A DNA stretch of 64,000 nt from Glutamicibacter protophormiae (GCF_014647495.1 NZ_BMPH01000003.1:62001-126000); one strand, 5' to 3'. Positions 7,836-14,282 are shown, counted from the first letter of the stretch. The notes: generated by a model from the letters alone, not told the origin. Numbers and translations are program-made.

Positions 7836-7944
7836 GACCGTCCAGAGCCTCGCACAGGCCGCTTTCTGGGCTACTGGCTTTATCGCACTCGTAACCATCC
7901 CGCAGCTGGTCTGCACGGCAGTAGGAGCTCCGATTGCATATTGA
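7828..7944 (+). CDS. Small single-TM peptide (38 aa)
   Basis: ATG at 7828 overlaps the end of the previous gene (stop at 7833-7835); the ORF ends at TGA 7942-7944. The product starts MRKTVQSLAQAAF and has one hydrophobic segment (WATGFIALVTIPQLVCTAV). The position inside a tightly packed operon and the overlap on both sides support translation, but there is no clear ribosome site, so confidence is limited. Confidence 0.45.
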   Translation: MRKTVQSLAQAAFWATGFIALVTIPQLVCTAVGAPIAY

Positions 7945-8137
7945 TCCACGAGCCTTCGTAGACAACATTCATGTGGTCGTAGTCGAAGTAGACAAGCCCG
8001 ACAGCGTGCACTACCGCCGACGCACTTACTTCAACTTGCCCAGCGCCCAGCGAGCCGTTGACCGGGCCACCGAACGCGGACAGTCCGCAAAGCTGATCCT
8101 TTGCAAGCTAGTGCCAGCAGGTGAAGCCGATGCATGA
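7934..8137 (+). CDS. Hypothetical element protein (67 aa)
   Basis: Likely starts at TTG 7934, seven bases after GGAG (7923-7926). The short protein has a beta-strand-rich start (NIHVVVVEVDKPDSVHYRRRTYF) and an amphipathic helix (PSAQRAVDRATERGQSAKLIL). It overlaps the small membrane ORF upstream and the following gene by a few bases. No family recognised. Confidence 0.6.
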   Translation: MHIDPRAFVDNIHVVVVEVDKPDSVHYRRRTYFNLPSAQRAVDRATERGQSAKLILCKLVPAGEADA

Positions 8138-8423
8138 CCAGGATGCGCAACGTGCCCAGTTCATCAGCTCGAACGCCAAGGCCCGTGAGATCTTCCTCGA
8201 AGGCTACGAACGTGGCTACAAGGCCGCCATGGACGAACTCGACGACCGAATCGGTCTAGCCCTGGTCAGTCAGTCCTACCTCGACGACCCGGCAGGCTAT
8301 CAACGCCGGTTCGCCAAGTCCGCAGCTAACGCGGTGGACGTATATGCAGCAAGGCAAGCCATGGGCACCCACAATACCGGCCCAGAGCCAAAACCGCTTT
8401 ACCCGCTCCGACTCGTCGGATAA
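8130..8423 (+). CDS. Hypothetical element protein (97 aa), alpha-helical
   Basis: ATG 8130 follows AGGTG (8119-8123) at a normal distance; a GTG at 8121 is an alternative. The sequence is mostly helical with charged residues (REIFLEGYERGYKAAMDELDDRIGLAL) and no recognisable motif. It overlaps the previous gene by 8 nt and is followed by a strong terminator hairpin, so it ends the first small-gene block. Confidence 0.6.
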   Translation: MHDQDAQRAQFISSNAKAREIFLEGYERGYKAAMDELDDRIGLALVSQSYLDDPAGYQRRFAKSAANAVDVYAARQAMGTHNTGPEPKPLYPLRLVG

Positions 8424-8441
8424 CCAACAAATACAAACCCT

Positions 8442-8471
8442 GAAGACCCCAGCAAACCCGCTGGGGTCTTC
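8442..8471 (+). terminator. Hairpin terminator
   Basis: GAAGACCCCAGC (8442-8453) and GCTGGGGTCTTC (8460-8471) form a perfect 12-bp stem with a 6-nt AAACCC loop, between the small-gene block and the ATPase gene. Confidence 0.8.
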
Positions 8472-8503
8472 TGCTTACCTATCCATCTAGGAGAGGATGA
8501 CTC

Positions 8504-9751
8504 TTGTCCGATGCGCTACGAACCAAGAAACTACTACTGACCCCCGCGAGCCACATCAAGCCACGTCGCCAGAAATGGCTATGGGAACCATTCAAGGGGC
8601 AAGGCGTAATCCCATTGGGAACCGCTACCATCGTCGCCGGCAAGGGCGGTGAAGGTAAAACCACCTTCATGCTTGACCTCGCAGCGCAAGCTTCACGTGG
8701 ACAGCTATCCGGCGATCTCTACGGCAAACTGCTCACCACGATCATCATCGGCCCCGAAGATGACTGGGATACGGTCATGGTTCCTCGGCTCATGGCAGCG
8801 GGAACCGATCTGGATCGGGTATTCAAGATCGACGCTCAAACCGAGGAAAACAACCTCACGCGAGAACGTTCGCTGAAGTTCCCGCTGGACGTTGACTTGA
8901 TCGAACAAGCAATCCAGGAAACCGGGGCAAAAATCATCGTCGTGGACCCGGCGCCATCGGTCATGGGCGGCGACATGAACAAGGCACAGGAGGTCCGCAG
9001 TTCCTACGAACCGCTGATCGCACTGGCCCAGAAATACGAGTTCTCGCTGATCCTGATCAATCACTTCAACAAGGGTGGAACATCAGTAAGCGGCGGGCTC
9101 TCGGGTTCCCACGCATGGCGTGACCTTACCCGCTCATACCTAGCATTCGCCACGAACGATGAAACCGGGGAGAGGATCTTCAGTCAGGACAAGAACAACT
9201 ACGGAGAGTCAAAAGGCTCTTACAAGTTTGCTCTCGAATCCGTAGATGTGGATCTTGGCGACGGGGAAACCAGCAACGTCGCCAAGGTGAGATTTCTCGG
9301 TGAAACAGACGAAACCGTCGGGGATCTCATGGCACAAGGGCGCGGGGATGACCCGGAGCACGAGGACCGCAACGCAGCGCAAGCTTTCATCCTGGACTTC
9401 ATCAAGCAAACCGAAACATGGGAAGCGAAAGCCGGTGACGTACTCAAAGCAGGGCGTGGCGCAGGCTTCTCAGACATGGATCTGAAGAATGCTCGCAGGC
9501 GAAGTAAGTCACCAAAAATCGTTTCTCGAAAGAGCGATTTCAGCAGCGGTTGGGTTTGGGCGATTGAAGACAAATTAGGCGAAGGTGTCACCCAAGGTGC
9601 TGTAGGTGTCACGGTTCCAGAACATGACACCTTAGACACCTTCATGACACCTTCGACCGATCTGGCACCTGTGATCTGCAAATTGCACGGCACAGAAGAC
9701 ATCGAAGAATGCTACACCTGCACGCAGATCCGAGAGGCGGCCTCAGCGTGA
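8504..9751 (+). CDS. RepA/RecA-like AAA ATPase, probable replication helicase of the element
   Basis: 415 residues, starting at TTG 8504 seven bases after a strong AGGAGAGG (8489-8496). Residues 30-60 carry a Walker A motif GKGGEGKTT (46-54) in the context typical of hexameric RepA/RSF1010-like and phage helicases (AAA_25 type); Walker B is KIIVVDPAPSV with Asp148. A DEK-type catalytic context follows (LILINHFNKGG, SGSHAWRDLTRSYL). The C-terminal ~100 residues hold a winged-helix-like region and a final Cys/His cluster (CKLHGTEDIEECYTC) that may bind zinc. It most likely unwinds or loads the element's origin for autonomous replication after excision. Its 3' coding part contains an iteron-like repeat cluster. 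Confidence 0.85.
   Translation: MSDALRTKKLLLTPASHIKPRRQKWLWEPFKGQGVIPLGTATIVAGKGGEGKTTFMLDLAAQASRGQLSGDLYGKLLTTIIIGPEDDWDTVMVPRLMAAGTDLDRVFKIDAQTEENNLTRERSLKFPLDVDLIEQAIQETGAKIIVVDPAPSVMGGDMNKAQEVRSSYEPLIALAQKYEFSLILINHFNKGGTSVSGGLSGSHAWRDLTRSYLAFATNDETGERIFSQDKNNYGESKGSYKFALESVDVDLGDGETSNVAKVRFLGETDETVGDLMAQGRGDDPEHEDRNAAQAFILDFIKQTETWEAKAGDVLKAGRGAGFSDMDLKNARRRSKSPKIVSRKSDFSSGWVWAIEDKLGEGVTQGAVGVTVPEHDTLDTFMTPSTDLAPVICKLHGTEDIEECYTCTQIREAASA
9582..9653. repeat. Iteron-like cluster inside the ATPase gene (5 x AGGTGTCA/TGACACCT)
   Basis: Five copies: AAGGTGTCA 9582-9590, TAGGTGTCA 9603-9611, TGACACCTT 9625-9633, AGACACCTT 9634-9642, TGACACCTT 9645-9653. Two point right and three left; starts are 21, 22, 9 and 11 bp apart, close to whole or half multiples of the helical turn. 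The copy at 9645 is read in a different codon phase from the others, so a repeated peptide does not explain it. Candidate replication origin or binding site for the ATPase. Confidence 0.6.
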
Positions 9752-9954
9752 AACCTGAAACCAAGAAACGGCCTTTCCTCAACATCCGACGCAGAACGTG
9801 GGCACACGAAGACGGTTCACTGACACCGGGCTTAGCTCTCCACCAGGCGGGGAAAGTCTACGCCCATCTCACTGCCGACGAAGCTCGCGCCATGGCCGAC
9901 AAACTACACGACTATGCCGACAAATTAGATCAGGAGTTCCAACATGAGCACTAA
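9748..9954 (+). CDS. Small element protein with HLTADEAR helix motif, copy 1
   Basis: GTG at 9748 overlaps the ATPase stop (GTGA), giving a 68-residue product. The C-terminal half is AHLTADEARAMADKLHDY followed by ADKLDQ, which recurs almost exactly in the gene at 10555-10863. The N-terminal half has basic strand residues (FLNIRRRTWAHEDG). Translational coupling to the ATPase is likely. It forms a two-gene cassette with the overlapping gene 9944-10171. Function unknown. Confidence 0.65.
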   Translation: MKPETKKRPFLNIRRRTWAHEDGSLTPGLALHQAGKVYAHLTADEARAMADKLHDYADKLDQEFQHEH

Positions 9955-10171
9955 CGTGCCTACTGCCCCGGTAATAGATTCATGGCCAAACCGAACCTAC
10001 CCAGGGCACTACATCATCGAAGTTCGCTGCCCCTACTGCACCAAAACGCACACCCACGGCGTGCAAAGCCTGACAGCCCCCGCAGGGCACCGTGCCGCGC
10101 ATTGTTCCGCCACTATGCGCAACCCCGGATATTTCGTCGCGTTTACTGAAGAACTGAAACCGGGCAACTAA
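9944..10171 (+). CDS. Small CPxC/His-rich (zinc-ribbon-like) protein, cassette copy 1
   Basis: 75 residues, start ATG 9944 overlapping the preceding gene. It shows VRCPYCTKTHTHGVQSL, a later AGHRAAHC, and a C-terminal aromatic strand (GYFVAFTEEL). The pattern strand-CPxC-x(2-4)-H-x-(H/Y)G ... H is repeated in the gene at 10875-11087, the partner in the second cassette. Probably a small zinc-binding fold; no known family is claimed. Confidence 0.65.
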   Translation: MSTNVPTAPVIDSWPNRTYPGHYIIEVRCPYCTKTHTHGVQSLTAPAGHRAAHCSATMRNPGYFVAFTEELKPGN

Positions 10172-10186
10172 AAACACTCATTCGAG

Positions 10187-10218
10187 AGCGGTCACTGGAC
10201 TCTGCCCCAGTGGCCGCT
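10187..10218 (+). terminator. Hairpin after cassette 1
   Basis: AGCGGTCACTGG (10187-10198) pairs with CCAGTGGCCGCT (10207-10218), a 12-bp stem with one G-T pair. It separates the first cassette from the next small genes. Confidence 0.6.
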
Positions 10219-10240
10219 TTCCACATTCCAAGGAATACCC

Positions 10241-10378
10241 ATGATTGACCCATGCGACCGGGAACAGGTCATAAAGCTACTGCGCCGAGCAGCAGACCAC
10301 ATCGCACAAGGCGTTTCCTCGACACAGATCCACGCGCAACTGCACCACCTTGCAGACCACCTAGAGAACGGTGACTAG
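10241..10378 (+). CDS. Small helical element protein (45 aa)
   Basis: ATG 10241, preceded by AAGGA (10229-10233), to TAG 10376-10378. Product begins MIDPCDREQVIKLLRRAADH and ends HHLADHLENGD. The LH(H)LADHLE end resembles the LHDLADQLE helix of the neighbouring HLTADEAR proteins. It lies in a compact series of tiny genes on the same strand. Confidence 0.55.
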   Translation: MIDPCDREQVIKLLRRAADHIAQGVSSTQIHAQLHHLADHLENGD

Positions 10379-10380
10379 AC

Positions 10381-10554
10381 ATGGCCGGCTATTACTACTC
10401 AGACCGACAGATCCAGACCTACTCAGAACACGCCCAAGCCGCCGTCCTATGGGAACGCGCCGCCCACTGGGAACAGAACGCGAACTACTGGAAACACCGC
10501 GCCGAATCGGCAGAACGCCGAATGCTCGAACACCACTGCGAAGGAGACCACTAA
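10381..10554 (+). CDS. Small element protein rich in aromatic and charged residues (57 aa)
   Basis: ATG 10381 to TAA 10552-10554; the next gene's ATG follows immediately. The product is MAGYYYSDRQIQTYSEHAQA followed by a Trp/Glu/His-rich helix (VLWERAAHWEQNANYWKHRA). Heptad-like spacing suggests an amphipathic or coiled-coil helix. No family recognised. Confidence 0.55.
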   Translation: MAGYYYSDRQIQTYSEHAQAAVLWERAAHWEQNANYWKHRAESAERRMLEHHCEGDH

Positions 10555-10863
10555 ATGACCTGCAACCGCCCGCCCTACATCGGCTCAGTCAGAATCCAAG
10601 AGTGGATCACCAAAGACAAACAGCGCACCAACGGCATCCAGCTACGCGGCGCATGGGGACTAGCCGCCCACCTGACCGCCGACGAAGCCCGAACCCTGGC
10701 AGACACCCTCCACGACCTCGCAGACCAATTAGAGCAGGCCACGGAGGCACCAGAGCACCGGGAACCACCCCGAGTCCTACAGCCGGCCTACACCAGCCGT
10801 AGCACCCTCACCGCAGCAGACGGACACCCCGAACCACTGCTACCGGCCACCAGTGCGGACTGA
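10555..10863 (+). CDS. Small element protein with HLTADEAR helix motif, copy 2
   Basis: 102 residues from ATG 10555, directly after the previous stop. The middle contains AAHLTADEARTLADTLHD then LADQLEQ, matching copy 1 (9748-9954) at nearly every position of the helix pair. This copy has a longer N-terminus with a conserved-looking IRIQEWITKD-like strand and an extra ~30-residue proline-rich tail. It pairs with the zinc-ribbon-like gene at 10875 as the second cassette. Confidence 0.65.
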   Translation: MTCNRPPYIGSVRIQEWITKDKQRTNGIQLRGAWGLAAHLTADEARTLADTLHDLADQLEQATEAPEHREPPRVLQPAYTSRSTLTAADGHPEPLLPATSAD

Positions 10864-10874
10864 GGAAACGAGCC

Positions 10875-11087
10875 GTGAACATCACCCCAGACAACATCAG
10901 CGACATTGCCGTATCAGTGCAATGCCCAGCATGTGACTACGTCCACGCCTACGGGCGACACGAATTCAATACATGGCCGCCGACCCCCGGCAGCAAAGTA
11001 CGCATCAGATGCAAAACGCACCGCTCAGCAACCCCGAGCGAACGCAACTGGATCTACGCAATCTCACACATCACTATCCAATTCTGA
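10875..11087 (+). CDS. Small CPxC/His-rich (zinc-ribbon-like) protein, cassette copy 2
   Basis: 70 residues from GTG 10875, with GAGG (10862-10865) upstream. It has VSVQCPACDYVHAYGRHEF and a later RIRCKTH, then a C-terminal aromatic strand (WIYAISHITIQF). The Cys/His layout parallels the product of 9944-10171. It follows copy 2 of the HLTADEAR gene in the same order as in cassette 1. Confidence 0.6.
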   Translation: MNITPDNISDIAVSVQCPACDYVHAYGRHEFNTWPPTPGSKVRIRCKTHRSATPSERNWIYAISHITIQF

Positions 11088-11101
11088 AAGGCAACAAAAC
11101 C

Positions 11102-11986
11102 ATGGAAAACAACATGATCAACTTCGCCGGCAACACCAACAACAACCAGAACGAAAGCGACGAACTGCATATGAACTACAACATCGAAGACCGCCTCGAC
11201 CAGACCCACACCATCACCCCACGACTGCGCGGCATCACCCGAGCAATCCGAAAGCACAACCTCAAAGCACCAAAGATCCTCACCGAAGATCTCATCACCA
11301 ACCAGCAGCAAGCAGCAGCACGAGTCCGCGATCTTGCACCCGCCGCCAACATCCCGAACCTCGAAGCCGCAGCACAAGCCATCATCGCCGGCGAAGACCC
11401 CAGCGAACACATGGCAAATTACGCGGCATGGTACGGAATCCACGCCCTCACCGAACAGATCGTAACCACCGCACGCGCACAGTTCATCGACGCACTGAAC
11501 GAGCACGCCGACGACCTCACCGAACAGGTACGCCGAACCATCTTCGAACCAGCTCTACGCCGGCTCAAGACCCTCATCGAGAAGCACCCCGGCAAGAACT
11601 GGGATCTTGAAGCAGCAGTCCAGAACAAGGACTACGCCCACGCCCAGCTCATCGACAAGAACCAAGACATTGCCGAACAGCTCGATCAGGCCTACATGCT
11701 GCGCGCCATGTTCTACAACAGCAACGCCTTCACCACCCCCGCCGCCGTCGTAACCACCGCCGGCTACAAGGGCAGCACCAACACCGCAAGCCTGCAATGG
11801 TGGGCAATGACCATCGGCAACGGACACACTGCGCACCTGCCCACCGCCACCGAATGGGAAGACCTGCATAACAGCAAGGAACACGCCGAGGTGCGCAAGG
11901 CAGACGCGGAAGCCCTCGCCGCCGACCAGCCCGAAGCGCAGGTTGTGCAGACCCTCATGCACGAAGGCCGCATGATGTCCCGCTAA
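11102..11986 (+). CDS. Unknown 294-aa alpha-helical element protein
   Basis: ATG 11102 is preceded by AAAGG (11087-11091) and matches the start of the coding-like sequence; the frame is open further upstream but overlaps the previous gene. The protein is Asn/Gln-rich at the N-terminus, then largely helical and charged (LTEDLITNQQQAAARVRDLA, IEKHPGKNWDLEAAVQNKDY). There are no Cys pairs, membrane helices or nucleotide-binding motifs. Size and position, last in the rightward operon and before a hairpin, are reminiscent of structural or scaffold-type proteins of actinophages, but I cannot assign a role. Confidence 0.7.
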   Translation: MENNMINFAGNTNNNQNESDELHMNYNIEDRLDQTHTITPRLRGITRAIRKHNLKAPKILTEDLITNQQQAAARVRDLAPAANIPNLEAAAQAIIAGEDPSEHMANYAAWYGIHALTEQIVTTARAQFIDALNEHADDLTEQVRRTIFEPALRRLKTLIEKHPGKNWDLEAAVQNKDYAHAQLIDKNQDIAEQLDQAYMLRAMFYNSNAFTTPAAVVTTAGYKGSTNTASLQWWAMTIGNGHTAHLPTATEWEDLHNSKEHAEVRKADAEALAADQPEAQVVQTLMHEGRMMSR

Positions 11987-11992
11987 ACCACA

Positions 11993-12024
11993 GGTAGCCC
12001 GCACCTCAACAGGTGTGGGCTACC
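11993..12024. terminator. Strong hairpin between convergent genes
   Basis: GGTAGCCCGCACCT (11993-12006) pairs with AGGTGTGGGCTACC (12011-12024), 14 bp with one G-T pair and a CAAC loop, just after the 294-aa gene stop. Confidence 0.75.
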
Positions 12025-12245
12025 CACCAAAAGACACGGCGTGAACGTCACCAGCGATCTGCAACACGGCAAGAGCCGGAACGATGGCCAGGAGCGACAA
12101 CGACGACCGTCGCACAGATCGGCCAGCGCCTAGGCGACACACAAAAGATAGCGGTTGACCAAGAGAGGAATCCTCTACAAGACGCCGCTAGTGTCGCCCT
12201 ACAGTCCCTCGACCCAATACACGCGGGTCGGGGGACAAACCAATA
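12025..12245. other. Structured non-coding segment of the element
   Basis: About 220 bp between convergent genes without a credible ORF. It contains several self-complementary stretches: the palindrome CGCCTAGGCG (12127-12136), AGAGGAATCCTCT near 12166-12178, and GACCC...GGGTC near 12212-12231. It could be a small RNA, a cis-acting site or simply spacer; no known RNA family is recognised. Confidence 0.3.
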
Positions 12246-12791
12246 TCACCACACCCCACGCCACAACGACCGGCCAGCAGTCAACGGCACAGGATCCATC
12301 GGAGGCTTCCCAGCCTGCACCCAACCCCGCACCCACGGACGCAACCGAGCACGTCGCAATTCCTCATACCTCAACGACACAGTATGCAGCCGGTACCCAC
12401 AGAACCTACGACCAAACACCCCAGGCTCAAACCAGTACATCGCCACCACAGGCTCAGCACCAGCAAGCACAGCAGCCCTATGCGCAATGAACCTATAGGA
12501 CACCTCAGCATCCCTAAACGTGTAGCAGCGCGGGAACTCACCAGACACTAACGAACCATGCAACACATCAAGGAACGCGCCCTCCATCGTCCCCTCACCC
12601 ACAGCATGTATCCGCCCCTGATCCCACACCTCACGGTAACGCTCATCAGGATCATCCAGCGACCGCTTATCACGCTGAGGCAACCAACTAGGCGTGACCC
12701 TACTGCGCGTCCGCTCCACCAGATACACAACCACAGCAACCAACGCAGCAACACCAGAGACAACCAAAGACAGCACAGCAACCATCCCCAC
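12246..12791 (-). CDS. Unknown membrane-anchored protein, only reverse-strand gene in the right half of the element
   Basis: 181 residues with an N-terminal membrane helix (VAVLSLVVSGVAALVAVVVYLV), then a basic stop-transfer (ERTRSR) and a ~150-residue cytosolic domain starting with KRSLDDPDERYREVWDQGRIHAVGEG. Start may be ATG 12791 or ATG 12785. The opposite strand has overlapping open frames of low-complexity proline/threonine/glutamine composition that look like shadows. The gene is transcribed against the element's main operon, a common arrangement for cargo genes such as superinfection exclusion or defence. No family recognised; cargo role is inference. Confidence 0.65.
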   Translation of the reverse strand: MGMVAVLSLVVSGVAALVAVVVYLVERTRSRVTPSWLPQRDKRSLDDPDERYREVWDQGRIHAVGEGTMEGAFLDVLHGSLVSGEFPRCYTFRDAEVSYRFIAHRAAVLAGAEPVVAMYWFEPGVFGRRFCGYRLHTVSLRYEELRRARLRPWVRGWVQAGKPPMDPVPLTAGRSLWRGVW

Positions 12792-12850
12792 AGCCTAACC
12801 GCACCACACCCCAGCAACACCAACAGACCCACACACAGAGACGAACACCA

Positions 12851-13156
12851 ATGGCCACATCACGCACAGGCACAGCCCAATGGTTCAACGTGCGCAACCA
12901 CGCCCTACGCCTCGCACAACAGAACGACCAAACACAATGCCCATACTGTGGGATCCCACTCGACTACAAGAACAAGAGAGCACCCAACGGCGCACAAGTG
13001 GATCACATCGTGCCACACTCACGCGGAGGCAGCGACAGAATCACAAACCTAATCGTGTGCTGCGCCCGCTGCAACCAATCCAAATCAAACAGATCAGCAC
13101 CCAAGCAACACACCAAACCCCAGAGCAAACCACTATGGACAAGCCGCAAATGGTAG
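12851..13156 (+). CDS. HNH endonuclease
   Basis: 101 residues with a complete small HNH fold: first zinc knuckle CPYCGIPL, the HNH signature QVDHIVPHSRGGSDRITNL and the second knuckle VCCARCNQSK. The product is short and stand-alone, like phage HNH proteins that lie next to the packaging site and assist terminase cleavage. In this element it is not followed by terminase genes; instead a G-rich tract follows its stop codon. It may cut cos-type sites during packaging by a helper phage, or act as a homing or defence nuclease. Confidence 0.88.
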   Translation: MATSRTGTAQWFNVRNHALRLAQQNDQTQCPYCGIPLDYKNKRAPNGAQVDHIVPHSRGGSDRITNLIVCCARCNQSKSNRSAPKQHTKPQSKPLWTSRKW

Positions 13157-13461
13157 AGCAAACCCAATGGGGGGAGGGGGTTAGACCGGCCTCGCGTTCG
13201 TACAACAGGCATAGCTAGAATATTTCCCCCCGAGCTGCTGACAGCCCCGCGAAGCCTAGGGGAGAGGGGGTAAAACGCCTTTTTCGAAGCCTCGTACCTC
13301 CAGCATTGCGTTATATTTTCAGCCGATTTCCACAGATGGTATTTTTCCGCAGATGGTGCCGATCTTCCTGTGAGGAGATTGGGAATGCCCCCTACCAAAA
13401 TGATCAGCGGCTTTCTCGCTGGGGGCGAAGCTAACGCTAAGGCAACCTTCGAACAAACAAA
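13157..13461. other. Intergenic region with G-rich tracts after the HNH gene
   Basis: Holds no credible gene. It contains GGGGGGAGGGGG at 13170-13181, TTTCCCCCC near 13222-13230 and AGGGGAGAGGGGG near 13258-13270, then an AT-rich stretch with two CAGATGGT copies (13333 and 13350 regions). G tracts directly after an HNH gene are where packaging (cos) sites sit in some phages; this is only a candidate here. Confidence 0.35.
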
Positions 13462-13487
13462 AACGGCACTCACGAATGAGTGCCGTT
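13462..13487. terminator. Perfect hairpin upstream of the NYN gene
   Basis: AACGGCACTCA (13462-13472), loop CGAA, TGAGTGCCGTT (13477-13487): 11-bp perfect stem with a stable CGAA tetraloop and A residues upstream. It insulates the NYN gene from the preceding region and may act in both directions. Confidence 0.65.
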
Positions 13488-13580
13488 GGGCCACGGCTGG
13501 CTGAGGACAACCGGGCGGGGTATGCAATAACTATACACACAGATTCCCCTAAAAATGCAACTATGTGATTTGATAATCAT

Positions 13581-14222
13581 GTGAATGAGATCCCGAAACC
13601 TGCGCCACCAGCTGAGCGCCTTATGGTGTACGTAGACGGTTTCAATCTTTACCACGGATTGCATAGCACGAGTAAAAGACAGCACCTATGGCTCGATCTA
13701 GTCAAGCTTTCGAAATCGCTCCGACCCAATCAGAAACTCGTGGGCGTTAGGTACTTCACTGCTACAGTGCTGAATGATCCAGATGCTCAATCTCGACAAG
13801 CACACTATATCGATGCGTTGCAAGCTAAGTACCCCAATCTGATTCAGGTCATCTTGGGTAGGTATCAGGCGAAAACAAAGACATGTTTCAAATGCCAGAA
13901 CATGTATACCTCGTATGAGGAAAAGGAAACCGACGTCAACATGGCGCTTTCGATAGCAACTGATGGTCTAAAAGGTTTGTACGATTCGGCTTTGATTATT
14001 TCTGGCGATAGCGACATGGCCCCCGCGGTCAAGGCCGCTCAGTCGGCCGGCCGGCCTCTGTTTATAGCGGCTGCTTTCCCACCCGGGCGCAACTCGCAGG
14101 AACTTCGATCTTTGATGCCAGCGTCGTTTCCCATCAACGCCTATAAAATTCGCAAGGCACAACTGCCTAACAAGTTCGATGCGCAGGGCAAGACATTCCA
14201 ACGCCCCGCGAAATGGCGATAA
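13581..14222 (+). CDS. NYN-domain (PIN-like, LabA-type) ribonuclease, probable cargo
   Basis: 213 residues with PIN/NYN acidic catalytic positions: LMVYVDGFNLYHGL (first Asp), YEEKETDVNMALSIATD (Glu/Asp pair) and LIISGDSDMAPAV (last Asp). A CFKCQ pair in the middle may bind zinc. The NYN family comprises metal-dependent RNases. The GTG at 13581 is the longest start; an in-frame ATG at 13623 leaves the domain intact. It stands alone behind its own hairpin at the right end of the element, is visibly richer in A+T than the chromosome, and lies just before the attachment site: the usual place for cargo such as defence genes. A defence role is inference. Confidence 0.85.
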   Translation: MNEIPKPAPPAERLMVYVDGFNLYHGLHSTSKRQHLWLDLVKLSKSLRPNQKLVGVRYFTATVLNDPDAQSRQAHYIDALQAKYPNLIQVILGRYQAKTKTCFKCQNMYTSYEEKETDVNMALSIATDGLKGLYDSALIISGDSDMAPAVKAAQSAGRPLFIAAAFPPGRNSQELRSLMPASFPINAYKIRKAQLPNKFDAQGKTFQRPAKWR

Positions 14223-14263
14223 TAGCTTCTTTTGTACCTTACTGCGATCTGTAGATAGCGCAG

Positions 14264-14282
14264 AGGGCACAGAAAGGGCACA
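14264..14282 (+). repeat. Integrase arm-type sites, right end (2 x AGGGCACA)
   Basis: AGGGCACA at 14264-14271 and 14275-14282, 11 bp apart, in the same orientation as the pair at 4530-4548. They lie 95 bp from the right core repeat. In the excised circle the two pairs flank the core, as expected for attP arm sites. Confidence 0.65.

Noticed and set aside
10371-10802. A 143-codon Arg/Pro-rich frame in the small-gene region
   Set aside because: It overlaps three better-supported small genes that have ribosome sites and stop-start coupling; composition is shadow-like.
12013-12498. Plus-strand frames of 161 and 111 codons opposite the membrane-anchored protein
   Set aside because: Pro/Thr/Gln low-complexity composition mirrors the hydrophobic/charged minus-strand protein; no ribosome site.
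13003-13527. A 174-codon minus-strand frame over the HNH end and the G-rich region
   Set aside because: Antisense to the HNH zinc-knuckle coding region and crosses the perfect hairpin at 13462-13487; no protein-like features.
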